DNA of 64,000 bases from Euonymus europaeus (GCA_963580455.1 OY756965.1:260501-324500); one strand, 5' to 3'; numbered from the stretch's first letter, positions 39,663 to 53,425 are shown. Program-made: numbers and translations. Notes: generated by a model not told the origin, from the sequence alone.

Positions 39663-42600
39663 GGGAAAATTACTAGCTGGTCATTAGTGGTGACCATTTT
39701 TACCACTACGTCATACTATGTTTCCTTATTATCAATGTAGTCACGTCACATTTCATACATGACCAAAATGCCCTTAAGATTTTAAAATTCAAAGTCATGG
39801 TAGATATTTTGTTTCTCTCTTTCTTCCAGCACTCCATTTTCTCTCTCAATCTCTCTCACTTTCTCTCACTAAAACCACAAAATCTAGTCTACCTTCTCAG
39901 ATTTCCGACCATTTTCCGACAAACACAAACCGATAAGTTCCTATTTTTGTAGAATCTCTCTCTCTCTCTCTCTCTCTCGGTTTGTAGTTATTTTTCAAGA
40001 TCTATAGTTATTTTTTGAAGATCTTCAAGGTTTTTCTTTCAAAAACTTAGTTTTTTCAAGATCTATGTGTTTTTTACAAGATCTTTAGTTGATACTGTCA
40101 TGCTTCTTGTTTAAGAATACGGTTGATACTATCTGTGATTTCGATAGTATTTATTGCTGATACCTTTTGTGAATTTTTGAAGTTTTTGATACTGGCTCCT
40201 TATTGTGAAAATACGGTTGATACTGTCTGTGAATTCGATATCGTCGGTGAATTTGTTGTTTATTAATGAATTTGATACTGTCTATGAATTTTTTTTTATT
40301 AATGAATTTGATATTGTCTGTGAATTCTTTAAAATTATTGATACTGTCTGTAATTTTGATACTATTTGTTGTTGCTACTTTTTTGTGAATTTTTGAAAGT
40401 TTTTTTATACTGGCTCTGTGAAAATACGGTTGATACAGTCAGTGAATTCGATACTGTCAGTGAATTTGTTGTTTGTTAATGAATTTGATACTGTCTGTTT
40501 ATTAATGAATTTGATACTGTCTATGAATTCTTTAAAATTATTGATACTGTTTGTAATCTCGATACTGTTTGTTGTTGGAGTGTGAATTTTTTTGTAGTTG
40601 CTGGTATTGGCTCCTAATTGTGAAAATACGATTAGTACTGTCTGTGAGTTTGATACTGTTAGTGAATTTATTGTTTGTTAATGAATTTGATAATGTCTGT
40701 GAATTTTTTGAAATTATTGGTACTGACTTCTTGTTATGAAAAAACAGTTGATACTGTCTATGAATTTGATACTGTCTATGAATTTTCATACTGTCAGTGA
40801 ATTTTGATACTGTCATGCTTCTTGTTTTGAGAATACGGTTGGTATTGTCTGTAATTTTGATAGTATTTGTTGTTTGTACTTTTTGTGAATTTTTGAAAAT
40901 TTTGATAGACTCCTTATTGTGAAAATATTGTTGGTACTGTTTGTGAATTCGATATTTTCAGTGAATTTGTTGTTTGTTAATGAATATGATATTTTCTATG
41001 TATTTATTATTTTTATTAATGAATTTGATACTTTATGTGAATTCTTTAAAATTATTGATATTGTCTGTAATTTCGATATTGTTTGTTGTTGGAGTTTGTG
41101 ATTTTTTTGTAGTTGTTGGTATTGGCTCCTTATTGTGAAAATACGGTTGATATTGTCTGTGAGTTCGATACTGTTAGTGAATTTGTTGTTTGTTAATGAA
41201 TTTGATACTGTCTGTGAATTCTATGAATTTGTTGGTACTGACAGTGATTTCGATGCTATTTATTGTTAGAGTTTCTGAATTTTTTGAAATTATTGGTGCT
41301 GACTTCTTTTTGTGAAAATACTGTTGATATTGTCTGTGAATTCGATATTTTCTGTGAATTTTGATATTCTCTATGAATTTGTTATTGTTAATGAATTTGA
41401 TACTGTCCATTGTTGCTACTGTCTGTGATTTCTTTGGTACTCTTATGATTTTTTTTTAATTTATGAATATGGTTATATTGTTTATGAATTTGATACTTTT
41501 TGTGACTTTGGTATTGTTTGTCAATTAAATACCGTCTGTGAATTTGATATTGTTTATAAATTTGATACAATTAATAAATTTGATATTGTCTATTTATTAG
41601 ATACTCTTAATGAATTTGAGATTGTTTATGAATATGATATTGTTAGATTTGATACTGTTAATGAATTTGAATTAGTTAATGAATTCAATATTATTATTAA
41701 ATTTAATATTGTCTATGAATATACGGTTGATATTGGTAGATATCTTAGTACAATTAAATGTGTTAGTACTAGTTGATTTTTTGATACTCTATTTTTGATA
41801 TTATCACGTTTGATATTGTTAAAATGTGTTAATACTGTCTACTTGATACTGTCATTTTTTATCACGACTATTTCTAATGTTTTATGCTGAAGATAATTTC
41901 ATTTTAGAAAGTCAACTGCATTTTTAGAGACTAATTGGTACTATCATGTATATTGGTAGTGTATTTTTATTATTTTAGGTCATTTTGAACTCTGATACAA
42001 TAATAGTATTATTTATCGATTGATACTATTAGAGATATTATTATTGTCATATTATTTGATACTGTCATATGATGTAGTATTGTCATATATTTATTTTTTC
42101 CTATTAAAAATAAGTGGACAACAATGTTTATCATTTTCAAGTTTTGTAGGAATTTCATATCAACAGCAGTATTAAAATGAGAAATAGTATGAACATCATT
42201 AACAATGTCGTTGCCAATAACAGTATCAAGTTTTGCAACAATACAATTATCAACAACAATACCAAATTTAGAAACAGTATCAACATCATTAATAATATCA
42301 TTATCAGTAATAGTGTCAAGTTTTGAAACAAATGACATTTCAAACAATAGTATCAAAAAGAAAAATAGTACCTACATCATTAACAATATCATTACCAACA
42401 ACACTTTCAAGTTTTGCAACAATATCATTATTAACAATATTATCAAATTTAAAAAATAGTACCAACATCATTAGCAACATTACCAGTAACAGTATCAAGT
42501 TTTGAAACAATAACATTACCACCAACGGTATAAAAAATGAAAACAATATAAAAAATAACATTATTAAGAATATCATTACCAACAATAATATTGTCATATC

Positions 42601-44292
42601 ATCTTAATGATACTGATTGGGATTATGATACTATTTCATGTGTTGTAATATTGGTTTGAGTTGTGATACTGTCATGTGTTGTGATACTATTATATTTGTC
42701 ATTTTTATTTTGTCAATATCATGTAAGTCAACAATATCAATTTTCAAACAGTATTATATAAGTTGATAGTATCAATGGCTCATATTCTGAGTACATGACT
42801 TATAATAATATTAAATTTTATAACATTATCAAATAATTTCATACCAATTTATAATTTAAACTTAAATGACAAATATACAAAACAATAATGACATTAACAT
42901 ATAGTATTACACTATCAAATGAAAGTCGCATCTTCAATATACTGTCTTATCCACTTTCTTCTCTCAAATGCAGTTGATTAATTTTCAAAATAGAATTATC
43001 GTCAACATCGTCTTTAGTATGCCTGTGCAACATTCTAAATAACATCACAAGATCAAGCACCAAAACTTAAAAGAGTGAAACAACACCAAATACTACCAAC
43101 TATATTTCACACTAAAAAGCATGATAATATTACTAACTTGAAAGAATATCACATCATACAGTACCTATCATAATTTCACAACAATAAACCTTACAGTATG
43201 ACAATATAAAATTTGAAAGGTACCACAACATCAAATAATATCATCTCTATTTTCACAATTTGAAGCATGATAATACCAACAATATTGAGATCACAGCAGT
43301 ATCAAACAGTATTCTCAAACAAGAAGCATGACAGTACCAACAGTAGACAATATTAAATTCATTAATAATAACAAATTGAAAGACAATATCAAATTCATAT
43401 ACAATATCTAACTCAGAGACAGTATCAACCATATTTTGACAATAAGGAGTCAATACCAACAATTTCAAAAAATTCACCGACAGTACCAACAACAAACAAT
43501 ATCGAAATTACAGACAATACCAATAGTATTCTCAAACAAAAAGAATGACAGTACCAACAACAGACAGTATCAAATTCATTAAGAATAACAAAATTCACAA
43601 ACAATATCAAATTCATATACAGTATCTAACTCATAGACAGTATCAACCATATTTTGACAACAAGGAGCCAATACCAACAATTTCCATAAATTCATCGACA
43701 ATACCAACAATAAATAGTATCGAAATCACATATAGTTCCGACAGTATTATAAAAAAAAACATGATAGTGCCAAAACATACAGTATCAAATTCATTAAGAA
43801 TAACAAATTTACAGACAGTGTCAAATTCATAGGCAGTATCTAGCTCAGACAATAACAACCATATTTTGAGAACAAGAAGTTAGTAGCAACAACTTCAAAA
43901 AATTTACAGAAGGTACCCAACAATAAATAGTATTGAAATCACAAACAATACTAACAGTATTCAACAAGAAGCATGACAGTACCACAACTATAGATCTTGA
44001 TCTTGGAAAAGAAGTAGAAATTTTGAAAAAAGAATCATAGATGTTGAAAAAAGAACTAGAAATCTTGAAAGAGAGAGAAACCATGAGATAGCGATACTAT
44101 AAAAATAAAGACTTACCGGTGGGATTTCGACGAAAAATGATCGAAAAATCTGGGTTGGTCGGAAAATATGGAATGTTACGATCAAAACTTTGCATTGATA
44201 ACCATGAAATGTATGACTTTTTGATAACAAAAATTTATGTGTGACTTAATGGTAAAACATGTCACTCCAAGTGACTACTTGATAATAAACCC
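39663..44292. mobile_element. 4.6-kb long-inverted-repeat (foldback) element built from degenerate GATACTGTC repeats
   Basis: The two ends are diverged inverted copies (GGGAAAATTACTAGCTGGTCA on the left, GGGTTTATTATCAAGTAGTCA as complement on the right). Homology continues inward: TTTCCGACCA, a CT-rich block, CAAGATCTATAGTT, then TACTGTCATGCTTCTTG at 40096 and as its complement near 43976. From there each arm (about 40090-42100 and 42160-43990) is an array of GATACTGTC/TGTGAATTTGATACTG motifs, arranged in units of about 200 bp that start GGCTCCTTATTGTGAAAATA. The left arm reads GATACTG and the right arm CAGTATC. No transposase motif and no target-site duplication were found. Candidates are a foldback or long-TIR Mutator-type element, or an hpRNA/siRNA locus. 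Confidence 0.6.
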
Positions 44293-44701
44293 ATTCAAAT
44301 ATGCAAATATCTCATAAAAAATGTTATCATACCCAAAAGAGATGTGTTCACACACTCCTACCGCAAAATAGAGTTTCACAACAGCAAATTAGAAGCCCAA
44401 CACAAAGATACAGTGTTTTATTATGTATGATGGAAAATTGCAATTTAGGGCAAACAAAAAAAATAAAAAAAAATACCTCGGCATAAGCTATGGAGGTTCA
44501 GAAAAAGAGGGCAAAAAATAAGGTAAAAACACTTGTCAAATAATCAGTCATTAACTCTGAACAACACATTCTTCCATGACTCAAACAAACACTTGATATC
44601 ACAATGCTACCAATAACTGCTCCTGCTCCTGCTCCCGCTCCCTTGATCTCTACTCAGTCCTATTACAGAACTCCTTTACTCGACTACTTTGCAGTCAAGC
44701 A

Positions 44702-47700
44702 TTAGGGTTGAATCACAAAAAGAGGCTGCAAAGCAAACCATTCTGTGGATGTGAGACAATCGAAGAAAAATCTTAACATGGAAATTAATATTACTCATCA
44801 TTCATCAGCAAGGTTGCATAGAAAGCTCACCGAATCAACACTGACTGGCTTCCCATCTTCGGCAGGAATCTCAGTTATGGTCCCTGATCGATCAGCCTGA
44901 AGAAAAAAGATCAGACAATTAGGTGAGAGAGCAGCAGGATCAAATTGTTCCGGTATATAATAAGCTCAAAAACGACAACCCTGGAATTGGAAATGACAAA
45001 GGAAGATATGCACCCGTTCTTAAAATCAAAAGAAACAATGCCATCAACACAACCTTCCGAGAAGTTATTAATAATCATGTTGTGGAATTCATCATATGCA
45101 GTTCATTACTTGCTTGAGAGCTGTAGTACTAATCCTCAAATACAACCACCAAAATGCTTAAAATTGGAAATCAAAGGGAACAAGAATACAAATGCAAGCT
45201 CTCAAGAAATAAGTGCCAATCATTTATCAGCATTGGTCATATTACAAGCTCGAGCTGTAGCTACCCATTTTGAAATTCAAGAGTTGGACACTTCAAAGCC
45301 ATTTTGTGGACCTAAAGTCAATTGATTTACTAGGCGAGAAAAAAGCCACAATCATAATGGTTAGTTTCTTATTGAATAATGCATTTTAATCTGGAATGAC
45401 GGAAATTAGAACCGTAGTCTGTGAAAAACTGCAAACACACTCAATAAAACCTAGCACAAAGGTGGGATGAAGACTACAATTGTTAAAAGGCGTTTAGGAC
45501 CAAAGAAACAAGAACATGGAGCAAATTATGGAATCATGGTAGTCCTGCGATAGACCAATCCAGTGCTGAGAGAGACACTCCTGTTGTAAGAAGATGCATA
45601 AGAGAGACCAAAGAGACGAGTACATGAAGGATAAATTTAAAGGAGTCATGAAAGTCCTAGTAGCTGAATAAAGAAGAATTTAGTGCCACAAGTAATAGAA
45701 GAGCGTCTTTTAGTACTGGATTCGTCTACAGCAGAGGTATACCATAGCTTTCAACAACAACATATCATTTCAATTGGTGAGTTAAAAACAAGGACTTTGT
45801 GACATACACCGTACCTTAAAGTAGATACAACTCTTTACAAAGATTGAGTGAGGAAACATGACATCTTTAATCCAAACAGTTATTTTCCTAGTATCCTTCA
45901 CTCTTTAATCTCCAAAGCCATTTGCCTTAATATACCCTACTAAATTCTTTATTTTCTGAACTATTCAAAGCTTTTTCATCAGTAATGTTTGGTTAGTGTT
46001 TTGAAAACTGTTTTCTGTTTTGAAAAATCAAATGATTGCTTAAAATTCATTTGGCTAACTGTTTTGAGTATTTATTTTTAAAAACAGTTTTCATTTTTCA
46101 GTTTTTAAAAACTAGAAAACCAAAACAACATTTTGTTGTTTTGTACGATTTTCAAGTGGCATAATTTTAATTAAGATGAATTTATTTTATTTTATTTTTC
46201 TCTCTCTTCTCTCACTCCCAATGGATTAACTCCTCTCTCCATCGGCATCGTCGTCCGGCCACCGGAAGGCCTTGCTCCGGTTTTGACCCAAAATCATCTT
46301 CATTTTGACCCAATCGATGAATTTGAATTTGATTTTGATAAATTTGAGTTTTATTTGGATGAATTTCAATTTCATTTGACTAAATTTTAATTTTAATTTT
46401 AATTTCATGTTTTTCAGTTTCCGAAAACAAAGTCAAATATCACCAACCAAATGAATTTCTTAACAGTTTTTTTTCCTAAAAAGTGTTTCTAAAAACTATA
46501 CTCAAAATCGTTTTTAAAAACTAAAAAAGAAAATAATATCCAAACACACTCTAACATTTTATGTTTTCTGCAATCACTTTTACTCACACAATAATTTCGT
46601 AGCATGTAACTAGTCAATCATCCCCAAGTGAACAGTGCATAGTACCTATGCAAATATTATACTACAGTATGATCGAACCAGAGTATATACGCTTCCTAGC
46701 AGTGTTGTTAAATGCGCTAGGCTCAAGGCGCACCCAACTGAAGCAAGGCACAAAAATAAGAAAATAAATAATAAATTAACTAATTATAATGCAAGAGTAA
46801 ACAAGTGTGGTATATGTTTGGTTAGTGATCAAAAGTCTTTTCTCTATGATCTTATATGTGTGTTTTTTTCTTAATTTGTACGTCTTTATCTGATATGTTC
46901 CCTTTAATTCTTTAGTTAAAACATATGGGCAAGGTTCAATTCACTTATATCTTGCAAAGTTCTAAAAGTTAGTTTAATTAATAAGGCCCAGAAAAACAAT
47001 CAATATTGCAGACTAAGAGAGGTGCACGCCTTAAGGCCTTGAGACCCTTGTGCCTCAGGTCAGGCGTGCACCTAGACAGTGCCTAGTTGAAGAGAGTAGC
47101 TCAAGGCACTATCCTTCTTTGGGCTGCGCCTCAGCGCCTAACATTGCTTCATAGTTTTGACCCCAAAATAGCTTCCTCAACTGGTGAGGTGAACAAAATC
47201 TAACACACAATAAAGACAGGAAAAATTCCATGAAATACCATACGAAAGCTGAAAGTCATAAGATGGATGATGAACTAGAATTACGAAAGCCTTTACACTC
47301 AGAAGAAAAGTCGAACTTACTTCTATTTCATTCATCAATTTCATGGCCTCAATGATGCATAGGACCTGTCCTTTCTGTACTTTGTCTCCAACCTAAGCAA
47401 TGAAGTCAGGTAAGCCAACAAGAAAGAAGACGAGCAGCAGAAAAGTTTTTTCTCTTTTTCTTTTTGGGTGTGTGAATGTGCGGGGGGTTGGGAACTTTAA
47501 TTTATTTAAATTGTAGGTTAGAAGGGAGGGACAAAGTTTCCATACAATATAAGCTAAACAGAGATCAATCACCTTCACAAATGGTGGTTCACCAGGTGCT
47601 GGACTTCTATAGAATGTGCCTGCCATAGGGGATTTGAGTGGCAGCATTGATGACTTGGATGATTTGGCTGCAGGTGGAGGAGGTGATGAGGCTGGGGCAG

Positions 47701-48273
47701 AGGGTGCTGGGACAGAAGGCGCAGGTGCAGCTGGAGGAGGGGTTGCCGGCATTGCCATTGATGGAGGAAACGAATGCATCATAGCAACTGGAGCAGCAGG
47801 TGGTGGTTGAGGCAATGCCTCCTTTTTCCGAATTACCACTTCGCAATCAAATTGTTTCAACTGCAACTCCACAACATCCCTTGAATCAACTAGCCTGCAA
47901 TGAATGTAAAAAAAATTATCTCAAAGATTCTTCAGGAACAATAAAGAAATAAAGACTGAGATCCCTTACTTTACAAGACTTGAAACTTGAGTAATAAACT
48001 CAGAAATTGATTCCTCTGTAGCCAAGACTGGAGCAGAAGACTCATCTGATGGCTTAGAACCCTTTGCTTCAACTGCTGGTGTTTCCGATTTAGATTGAGG
48101 GGTAGCCGCATCATTTGATGGCCCACCAATAGCAACCTTCGAGAGAAGAAATGGCCCAAAAGGCATTTGCAAGAAAGAAATAAAGTTTGAAAACAGATCT
48201 TCTAATGAAACCGTTGAAAGAAGCTTACCTCGTTCAATTGGGCCTTCACCACCGTAGGACTCTTCCAACGAGG
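44702..48273 (-). CDS. BCCP: Plastid acetyl-CoA carboxylase biotin carboxyl carrier protein, first exon not found
   Basis: Minus-strand exons are 48273-48229, 48136-47970, 47894-47573, 47392-47321, 44896-44831 and 44725-44702. All have GT-AG borders and join in phase to 231 residues plus TAA. The protein runs from VVKAQLNEVAIGG through EFITQVSSLVKLVDSRDVVE to a Pro/Ala-rich hinge. The biotinyl domain follows, with the biotin-accepting lysine in EAMKLM (exon 47392-47321) and the end PLFVIQP. The last exon is only 24 nt. Intron 5 (47320-44897, 2.4 kb) is enlarged by repeat insertions. The upstream transit-peptide exon was not found between 48274 and 50201; it may lie in the N gap. Family knowledge: BCCP carries the biotin that shuttles carboxyl groups in the multisubunit plastid ACCase, the first step of fatty-acid synthesis. 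Confidence 0.92.
45980..46560. repeat. MITE-like repeat in BCCP intron 5
   Basis: Bounded by imperfect inverted ends (GTTTGGTTAGTGTTTTGAAA on the left; TCCAAACACACTCTAAC on the right), with T-rich/A-rich symmetric interiors (TTTTTAAAAACTAG, AAAAACTAAAAAAG). No coding sequence. Borders and family are uncertain. Confidence 0.35.
46690..47150. repeat. Second MITE-like repeat in BCCP intron 5
   Basis: Imperfect inverted ends rich in GCGCTAGGC/GGCGCTGAGG motifs (TTAAATGCGCTAGGCTCAAG on the left; GCCTCAGCGCCTAACATT on the right). This GGCGC-type repeat is common in plant introns. Classification is inference. Confidence 0.35.
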
Positions 48274-48882
48274 CTGCAAACCCCACATCGTGGACAACAA
48301 GTTCATACTTTAAAACTACTTATATGATACCATTAATTAAAGAAAATAAAATGTTTCAAATTGGTTTCCAAATTTATTAAGTGCATAAGTGGCTTCCAAG
48401 GAAATTCAGAGGTCCAAATATTATAAAGAGAGTAGCATGCTTAAATTAATCTCAGGAAAATGCAAAAGATTAGACTTTCCTCGTATTTACATTTTAGCAA
48501 AATCATACAGAATTTGCACATCTTTGCAATATCATATCAAATTCAGAACACAAAAAAAATCGCAAATGCTCAATTTAAACTGAAATTTTCTGTAGTTTCA
48601 CAACAAAGCATAGTTGTATACAATAATTACTCATTTTACTGTGAACCAGAAATTTTGCAAATTCGATATAGAACGCAGGGCAATGTTGATTACTGTTTAA
48701 AGCTTATCACGTTAGGAAATTTTGGTGACAGGGCCATCTATGGTATAGGATTCCTCATATCCTTGAGAAAGGAAGACGCTACTTTCTCCATTAACATTGT
48801 ATCAGAAAATAACAAGATAAACATCTCATTTACTCCACCCAATATAAGAATTTGTATTTAGTTGCGTTTTCAGCCATATTAA

Positions 48883-49387
48883 GGTATCGTTTAGTTTGTA
48901 GAATGATTTGAGTGGGAATGAGAATGATGATGAAAATGGAAATAGGAATGAGAATAAGAATGGGATTTTGATTCTTACATTTGGTATGCATAAAAACTTT
49001 TTTGGGAATGAGAATGAAATATGTGTTTTATCCATTTTACCCTTTACTAATAATATGTCAATGTCATTGTGCCATTTCCGGATTTTTTTTTTACTTATTA
49101 CATTATTATTTTATATGCTTAAAAATCTGCAAAAAAAAATTTGGGGAAAAAATCTGCAAAAAAAAAAAAATCTGCGAAAAATAATTATTCTAGGAAAAAA
49201 ATCTAAAAATAAAAGGACATTTTATTCATTTAATGGAATGGACCATTCCCACCAAATTTAGGTGGAATGAGAATAGAGGTTGAGAAGAAATGTGGAATGG
49301 AATGGGTCATTCCATTCACCCCAAAATTAATACACTAAATAATGGAATAGAATGATTCATTCCCTATTCCCTACACCAAACGATACC
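48883..49387. mobile_element. Tourist-like MITE upstream of the BCCP exons
   Basis: A 505-bp element with terminal inverted repeats GGTATCGTTTAGTTTGTAG and, on the complement, GGTATCGTTTGGTGTAGGG. It is flanked by the trinucleotide TAA at 48880-48882 and 49388-49390. TAA/TTA target duplications are typical of PIF/Harbinger-derived MITEs. Its interior is GAATGAGAATG-rich and non-coding. Confidence 0.65.
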
Positions 49388-50201
49388 TAAAAGAATTCAA
49401 CTTCCTACAAAGACGGACCCCAAGGAATAAGTTTCATAATGTGATTTATTTGTTATCTTGTTATAAGGGAAAAATAACTCAAATGCCAAACCTAACATTG
49501 TCAGCCTGTACAAGGTTCAAAGTTCTTGAAATGCAATTCTTTCTTCTTTAGCGATTTTAGCAACCCAAGTGAGAAGAGGTATAGGTGCATTGATTCGGAG
49601 ATCTCCATTCTTCTCAAATCAGTACCAATACTGAGTAGAAAATATAGAAGACAATCAAGTGATCCGTGTATCAATGCACGGTAAAAAGGAAGGGTATCAA
49701 CTTAATTCACACAAATGGCTCTTTGGTAGGAAAATGAGAGAAGGTCATTGAAAAGTAAGGGTGTCAATTCATGTGTAAAACTCTTTTGGAAGGACAAAGT
49801 TACCGAGCAATCTATTGCATCAAAAACAGACAGCGGAAACAAAGATCATATTAATGTAGCCACTCTATTAGGGATTTCATACTGTAAATTCAATCACAAT
49901 CCCACATACTGAATGACTGAACGAGGAGGCGTGGTGGAAAACCACTTGAAGAATGCAAAGACGGGGGGGGGGGGGCGGTTTGGCCGGAGGAGAGAGGAGA
50001 GAGAGAGAGAGAGAATGGAGTAAACATTTTCATTATTCATTTGAACATGCTAATAACAACGTATGCATAACAAATAATATTAGCCTCCATTAAAACCAAT
50101 TATCCTACTTCATCGACAGACCATCCTACGTATGGTTCAAGAACTAAAGTTCAAATCTTCTCCTGATATTAAACAAACAAGTCGTAAACGCGATCTCTAA
50201 T
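49388..50201. other. Upstream side of BCCP, ends at the sequence gap
   Basis: No exon recognised. A G-homopolymer and an (AG)n microsatellite lie at about 49964-50014; such runs are frequent in plant 5' leaders. Confidence 0.35.
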
Positions 50202-50401
50202 NNNNNNNNNNNNNNNNNNNNNNNNNNNNNNNNNNNNNNNNNNNNNNNNNNNNNNNNNNNNNNNNNNNNNNNNNNNNNNNNNNNNNNNNNNNNNNNNNNN
50301 NNNNNNNNNNNNNNNNNNNNNNNNNNNNNNNNNNNNNNNNNNNNNNNNNNNNNNNNNNNNNNNNNNNNNNNNNNNNNNNNNNNNNNNNNNNNNNNNNNNN
50401 N
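50202..50401. other. Assembly gap (200 N)
   Basis: A run of exactly 200 N, probably a placeholder of unknown true size. The 5' exons of both BCCP (to its left, minus strand) and GFAT (to its right, plus strand) are missing from the sequence around it. Confidence 0.95.
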
Positions 50402-51335
50402 TCATTCTGCTTTTTGTAAGGGTATGCCTTTGCCCTGCGATCCTCCATTTCACAGTCTGTTTCTATGTCGTCCGATCCTGCTTCTGGGAATTGGTAGCCC
50501 TCTTAAAATCCTACTCGCACACATTCTATCTTTATTGGTTGCATTGCTACTGCTGGGAAAAAACTTGCTACCTCTACTGATAATTCAAGGTGCGATGTCA
50601 TCTATTACCAACTTCAATTTGTTTGTTCTTCGATTATACATTTTTTAGTTCTTATTGGTGGTTTTGATGCCGTCTCTGGCAGCTTGCTTTTCTTTTGTTA
50701 GTGTGTGGCTTCTCTTGATATCAAATTAATTGTGTATTAGATCAGTTTTTAGGTTTCATCTGATGCAAACTTTTCTATGCACTTGGGAATTGTTCCCATC
50801 GAGTGAACTCTTCACTCTTGAGTTTTCAAGGCTCTGTGTCAGTGGTGTGTTTTTTTTTTTTTTTCTGGGGGGGTTGTGTTTGAGATTCTTTTGTACTTGA
50901 TGCCTTCTTTAGGTTGTGAGTGGGGACTGAGTTCCAGTTGGTTACTTACTATTTTTTGCCAATTTCTATGGATTTTTGGGTTAGTAATTTTTTATGGACC
51001 TTCAAGGTCTATCTTGGTGCCACCAATGTCTTGGGAGATACATTCTGGGACTTGCTAAATCATTCTTTATTAATACCCTACAAATGGCATGTAGGTCAAC
51101 ATTTTTTCTATTTTTTTATAATATACACAGGTGAGAATGCATCCCAATAGTTCCTCCCTTTCATTACATTAAAAACACAGTTTTGTTTTTAAAGATCTAA
51201 CTTACTGTAATGAGCTCCTTTCTTCCCTATAGTGTGGGACTGTGAATGGGAAAGGAAGAAATTAAGTAAGTTTTGTTCCATGGAATGTTGATTTCTATTG
51301 GAAATCTTTTGATTGATGAATCATCATTGACCATT

Positions 51336-51721
51336 AGTTTTGCATCATAAGTTAGCTTCATTTCGTTGAATGGTATTGCAATTGTTTTATAGGATAAATA
51401 AAGTGATGCAAACTAAAGTTGGTGTTTCAATTAGTATATCTATGCTTTATAAATTGGTAAACTGAGCTTATGGTTTGTTGTGTAATGGAAACACCCCTTA
51501 ACAGTTAATGTTTTTAACGAGGTGTATGAGTTTTGCATCATAAGTTAGCTTCATTTCGTTGAATGGTATTGCAATTGTTTTATAGGATAAATAAAGTGAT
51601 GCAAACCAAAGTTGGGGTTTCAATTAGTATATCTATGCTTTATAAATTGGTAAACTGAGCTTATGGTTTGTTGTGTAATGGAAACACCCCTTAACAGTTA
51701 GTGTTTTTAACCAGGTGTATG
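51336..51721. repeat. Tandem duplication, two 193-bp copies
   Basis: Copies 51336-51528 and 51529-51721 are nearly identical (each opens with AGTTTTGCATCATAAGTTAG). Confidence 0.85.
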
Positions 51722-53425
51722 AGTGGCACTTGATTTAAATGAGCTCTTTGTTGACTATGCCACTAAGATCATGATTTCAATTACCTCATGCTTGATTATG
51801 CCACTAAGACCAATTTCTTCTGCACTTTACAGGCTTTCAATTTTCTATTGGCGTCCTCCTGCTCAAGGTTATCATTGTACATTTACCCATTTGACAGGTT
51901 ATGGCTCTTTGATTGTGACTTTGTGATTATTTTTATGTTGGGCTATATTATAAAGGTTGGAGGGCCATGTGTCCATGTTTGTAATTTGTCACAATCTATT
52001 GCCATCTATTCCTATCGTAAGCTTAGACTCTTATCTAATCCAATTGGATCAAGGTTTGGAATTAGCCCAGTAAATCTTTATTTCTGTTTTGATCTATATA
52101 AATTTTCCTTTCACTTTTCTATATCGAATCTGAATATTTTACTGGGCTAAAACTTATTAACAATAGTTGTAGTGGATTTTCGCACTGAATCATCTATACC
52201 ATCTGGTTTTTTCTGCTTTTATTTTCAGATTATTGGTTATTGTTCAATTGTGATGACTAAATAGCCTAAATGGAGTGTCATTAATGGCCTTTCCCATAAT
52301 TGTTGTGGCTGTTTTTATTTTCAGTTGTATTTACTGCTTCTCTTTGTGGGTCTGCAGTTTTTGATATTTGAATGAGAACACAATTTTTTAACACTTTATC
52401 TTCTTTGAAATTTGTTAAACAATACATTGTTATCCCTCATCCACTTAAAGTTTTTCCACACAAAATATTTTTGCACCATGGATGATTATTATTTACATTT
52501 GCTCATTCTTTTCTTCATTGTTTGTCATTGTCATGCAGTTATCACAGCTTCCCTTAGTTTGTAAAAACTCCCCCAGCCCAATGTTATGTATCTCATTATG
52601 TAAATAAGTTCAAATAAGATGAATCATGTAAAAGCTAATATATTTAATCCTGCATTGCAAATTCCATTATTCAAGTATGAGAGTAGTGGTTCAGTGCACC
52701 ATAGTTTCTATGTTTAATTATATATGGGTTGTTTTTAAAGTAAGTCAATAGCTTTACATTTTGCAATCAAGTGGTTCCCCAATGTGTTCCTTTGATTGGA
52801 CTCTTTTAGGCATCTGCATTTTTCCTTTAACTTCCTTTTGTTTGTGTTAATTGATTTATGGTTGTTGGGCACTCACGATGTATTTATTTGCTCAAACCAG
52901 TGTTGTGCAGGACACTGAAGGGGTTGTGCAGTACACCTTTCGGCAATATAATGGAAGGAGGGGTTGCTCATATAGGTTGATTTTTTTGGCCCTTTGCACA
53001 TATGGTCACTTGGTATCATAGCTCTAAAAACAGAATTGAGTTTGCTGTTCTTATTCTATATAGTGCAGTACTTTGATGCTTCATTAGTTTTTACCTCTAA
53101 AAAACTTTGTTTATATTTTATTTTCAATAATTCATATTGTTCTATTGTTTTGTCTAAGTTTTTATTATTTCCCTACTTTGTTATGCATTAGATTCAATGC
53201 TGTGGATGCATTGATTATGTGAAATTATACATTACCTTATGTCCATTGAAGCTTTACTCGTGTTCTTTTACATATGGTAATTGATTGTCATGGTTTAAAT
53301 CTTGGATTAGATTACATATGATGACTTCTGGTGGTCATGATTTCAGGTTTTTTAAATTGGTCTTCGGGTGTTCTATTTTTGGGTTTATTATTGACTAGTT
53401 GTATGCTTTTAGATATAGTTTCAAA

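Noticed and set aside
40205..43832. Many short open frames with repeated peptides (such as IHRQYQIHRQYQ or NEFDTVYEF)
   Set aside because: They follow from translation of a degenerate DNA repeat, occur on both strands and are interrupted often; the DNA repeat itself is the feature.
40090..43990. CRISPR-like repeat array
   Set aside because: Eukaryotic nuclear DNA; repeats are degenerate, without uniform unit and spacer lengths.
50402..50648. Leu-rich open frame right of the gap
   Set aside because: Does not match the expected GFAT N-terminus; looks like chance in T-rich DNA.
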